A stretch of DNA of 64,000 bases from Aphelocoma coerulescens. Lineage: Eukaryota > Chordata > Aves > Passeriformes > Corvidae. The position numbers were made by a program, and so were the translations under genes. The stretch covers positions 58,780,345 to 58,844,344 of the forward strand of contig NC_091015.1 of NCBI RefSeq assembly GCF_041296385.1. Direction: 5' to 3'. Positions 61,501 through 64,000 of the stretch are shown here, piece by piece (the stretch's first letter is position 1; the number at the start of each line of letters is the position of its first letter). Below the pieces are notes generated by a model that did not search any database, was not told the origin of the DNA, and saw only the letters and a list, made by a program, of their open reading frames with translations.

Positions 61501-64000
61501 TGCATCAGAAAGGAGAAAGTACACTGGCCTTGGATTTAACAGCAGTTCCAGTGGAGGCAAAATCTTCAGGTTGTTGGTACATAAACAACTCCCCAATATT
61601 GTAGTGACAGAGTATTGTAAAAGGAATTCTACTAATTGAAATGTATTTTAGTGTTGCAAATAGTAATTGCAAATAAATAGCTGTCACAATAGTAGGAGCT
61701 TACTTGTAATAAGACTGCTCATAATAAAAGCATGCCTGTTTATAGCAGCAGACCTTCTGCTTTGGGAGCTGCCATATTACCTGGAAAGCCTATAGCCATC
61801 ATCAGTCTGTGTTGGTGTTAGGGCTGACACTAAAATGTCTTGGATGTGGTTGTTACCCACACTGCAGAAGAGGTTTTTAATTCTACTTGCAAGCCAGGGG
61901 TTTTCTGCTAACTCGAGGAGGAAAAACAGGAAATATTCTGAATTTTCACACACAGTCATTGCTCTTCAGTTTGGGGTTGGCGCTGGTACATCTGTGGCTG
62001 TTGATGGTTCTCCTCCTTCCATCAGATTAGTTAAAGTTAATAGTTTTGTCTTCAATAATAGCTTATAAAAGCTTCCATGTCTTGAGTGATCAAGAACATT
62101 CCTGCAGAGCATGTAATCTTGTCAGAGTTGATCATGAGTGTTTAATTAACTTACATCATCCACAACCACTGATGCCTGTCACAGTGAGGAAGGACAGATG
62201 AATTGTTTGGAGTTACCTGCTTAGATCAGTTAACAAACGGATCCTTTTCTTTCAGGTACTACCAAAGAGAACCCAGTCCTAGTTAAACCTTTGTAGGCAA
62301 GTACAAGCTGCTGGCCTTTATCTGCCCAAAGAGTGGTACAGATGGCATGGATAGCTTAGTAAATGTTTCCTGTTTCTGGTTTTAAAGAATTATTTTTCTT
62401 TTCTCAGTAAAACTGAGTGTCAGAGGGATGGCATGGTTTGACAAACACTTACGTTGAAGCCTGAACTGTTGCCCTCTCCAGTTTTAGTTCTTTGCCTCTT
62501 GTTTCTGCCCCATTGTCGCCCCTCTGTCCCTTGTGTGGATTCAAGAATTCATGACTTGAGCAAACTTGAACAAATCTGTGGCTGCTGAACAAACCAGCAT
62601 GTGGAGCTGATTTTGTTGAAAAAATGTATTTAAAAACTAAGTATGTTCATTTTCTGGGCTGTTCAGACAGATTTTTTTTTTTCCTCCTGACCTAGTTTGA
62701 TTACAGAATCCTAAGCACTTAAGCACTCACAGTAGAGAAGGCTGTGTAGAAGTGGAAATGAATGATCACTGATACAGTGGACAGATGATGTCTTTTCCAG
62801 GTCAAACTGACACCAAATAGCATTTGTGGAAGGTTGCTGAACTGATGTAAGTTCTTTCTCAAAATTTAAACTGCCTTTAATGATACAGTAGTTCAGCATA
62901 TGGAATAACAAAGTGATACAAATATATAAGTATTTTTAGGTATTTCTTGTTTAAAAATAGGTTGAACTGTACTACAAACTTAAAATACCACATTTCTGTG
63001 ATATAAAATAATAAAAACATACTACAGTTTACTCCCATCTATTTCTCTGATTATTTCTGTAAAAGATTAAATGTGCTGTAGTTTTTTTTGGTGTGAAATA
63101 TTAATAATAAACTATATTGTATTTCAGAGATAGAGATTTTTGTTAGTTGGACTAGTTTGGGATCTGAAATACCCAAGCTGACAGTGGCCTTGGGAATATT
63201 TTTCTTCCCATAGAAATGAGAATGTGGTATTTTACATAGACAAGTTTGAAAGAAAACCATGGGGTTTTTTTGCTTTAGAAAGTCCTGAAAGCAGAGTGGC
63301 AACTATAAAACTTCTAGCCATGTCTTTTTGTGTGTTTTCTATAACAGCACAGGTAAAAAGCCCTTTGAGATTCTGTGAGCGTCATTTTTGCCCCCACACC
63401 TACAGCCTGCATAACTTAGCAGACTTAGAAACTCTGAAATCACAGCAGTGAACAATTTTTCTTACTTAATCCAAAAGAAGGATATTGGGTTTTGACCATT
63501 TTTTTCCCCCCAAGAATCCCAAGTTTGGTATAAATGTTGAAGACAGATCTGGTAGATTAAAGCATTAATTTATAATTAATTTTTAAGTCAGCTTTTTTGA
63601 AGTCTGGCAATATGTATGTGTTTTATTGGCTTGGTTGCTTTTTTCAGGTGCTTGATAGTTGTAGTAAGAGTGCTAGAAACTGCTTACTCTGGAAAGGTTT
63701 AGGATAGGTTCATAGACTGTATTATCTTGTTTGCATTTAGGATGCACAAAGTAGAATACTAAAAGGAAATTTCTAAGAGTTTCTAAGCAGTAAAGTTTAG
63801 TTTAACATATCTGAAAAATAGGTAGCTGCAGTTGAACAATCATTTTGTTGTATTGTGCTGCGTAAAATCCTGTAATGAAAAGATGATATGAGTTCTTTAT
63901 GAGGTAGTTTGGTAAAACTAACAACTTCAGCTCTAAGCTTAACACATTGGGTTTGATACCTGAAATGCATTCTTTTTGGGGGGTGTTTGGTTTTTTTCTG
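49567..64000 (+). other. EZH2: EZH2 intron 1 (partial, continues beyond window)
   Basis: From the exon 1 donor to the window end there is no recognisable EZH2 coding exon; exon 2 would begin its coding part with the MGQTGKKSEKG N terminus, which does not occur in any frame. After the CpG island ends near 50.3 kb the DNA is AT-rich and quiet. Contents seen: a TATTTATA string at about 49631, short direct repeats at 53.0 kb and 55.14-55.18 kb, and a CR1-like fragment near 60.2-60.4 kb. All open frames are short and unrecognised. The intronic assignment depends on the EZH2 exon 1 call. Confidence 0.75.
60150..60470 (+). mobile_element. CR1-like LINE 3' fragment, old
   Basis: Several CR1 3'-region phrases are recognisable in order in plus orientation: ATCATCTGATCCAGTCTCC-like sequence (AGTCATCTGATCCAGTC) near 60200, GTGGAGATTCTAACACCTCTGC near 60283-60304, GGGGAGAATTTTCTTCCAGTAATG near 60337 (degenerate), and TTGCCTCTTGTATTTTCC near 60390. 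An ATTCTGTGATTGTCTG string near 60459 resembles the CR1 terminal octamer repeat. There is no coding potential. It is diverged and 5'-truncated, as usual for this family; the edges are approximate. Confidence 0.7.

Noticed and set aside
50330..64000. EZH2 coding exon 2
   Set aside because: I looked for the conserved N-terminal coding sequence (MGQTGKKSEKG) in the intronic part and did not find it in any frame.

Overview
This is nuclear DNA from a vertebrate, most likely a bird. It holds a PDIA4 3' end, three Y RNA genes and an EZH2 CpG-island promoter within 64 kb. It also carries ERVL-type LTR/pol remnants and a CR1-like LINE fragment, both of kinds typical of avian genomes. I see no prokaryotic-style operons. 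Almost all open reading frames are chance, and the only protein-coding sequence I can support is the last exon of PDIA4. The species cannot be fixed from this window alone; the repeats look more neoavian than specifically chicken, which is an impression.

Layout. 1-375 (+) is the C-terminal coding part of PDIA4 (ERp72), ending in the ER-retrieval signal KEEL, followed by its 3' UTR. From about 9.0 to 25.7 kb lies the Y RNA cluster, all on the minus strand: Y1 (8994-9105), Y3 (17049-17146) and Y4 (25381-25477), with 5' ends 8.0 and 8.3 kb apart. Each has a complete gene-external RNA polymerase III promoter: TATA about 24-31 bp upstream, a PSE about 46-66 bp upstream, and a composite SPH (ZNF143/Staf) plus octamer-like distal element about 190-240 bp upstream. 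From 26 to 47.6 kb the DNA is AT-rich, gene-poor and studded with simple repeats and retroviral relics. A GC-rich patch at 29.6-30.06 kb sits roughly where mammals have Y5, but no Y5 RNA is recognisable. A CpG island (about 48.1-50.3 kb) contains the EZH2 promoter and non-coding exon 1 (about 49385-49566, +), with clustered CCAAT boxes and an E2F site. The rest of the window is EZH2 intron 1; coding exon 2 lies beyond it.

The gene order PDIA4 - Y1 - Y3 - Y4 - (Y5) - EZH2 is the order I know from human chromosome 7q36, so this is the conserved tetrapod Y RNA locus. The Y RNAs bind Ro60/La and have been implicated in RNA quality control and initiation of DNA replication. EZH2 is the H3K27 methyltransferase of PRC2, and PDIA4 is an ER disulfide isomerase. 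There is no evidence that these genes form a functional unit beyond long-standing linkage.

Less expected features are a roughly 350-bp direct duplication just upstream of EZH2 whose two copies differ strongly in CpG content, an ERVL remnant whose pol is joined directly to the middle of an LTR, and paired 18-bp-class palindromes downstream of PDIA4.
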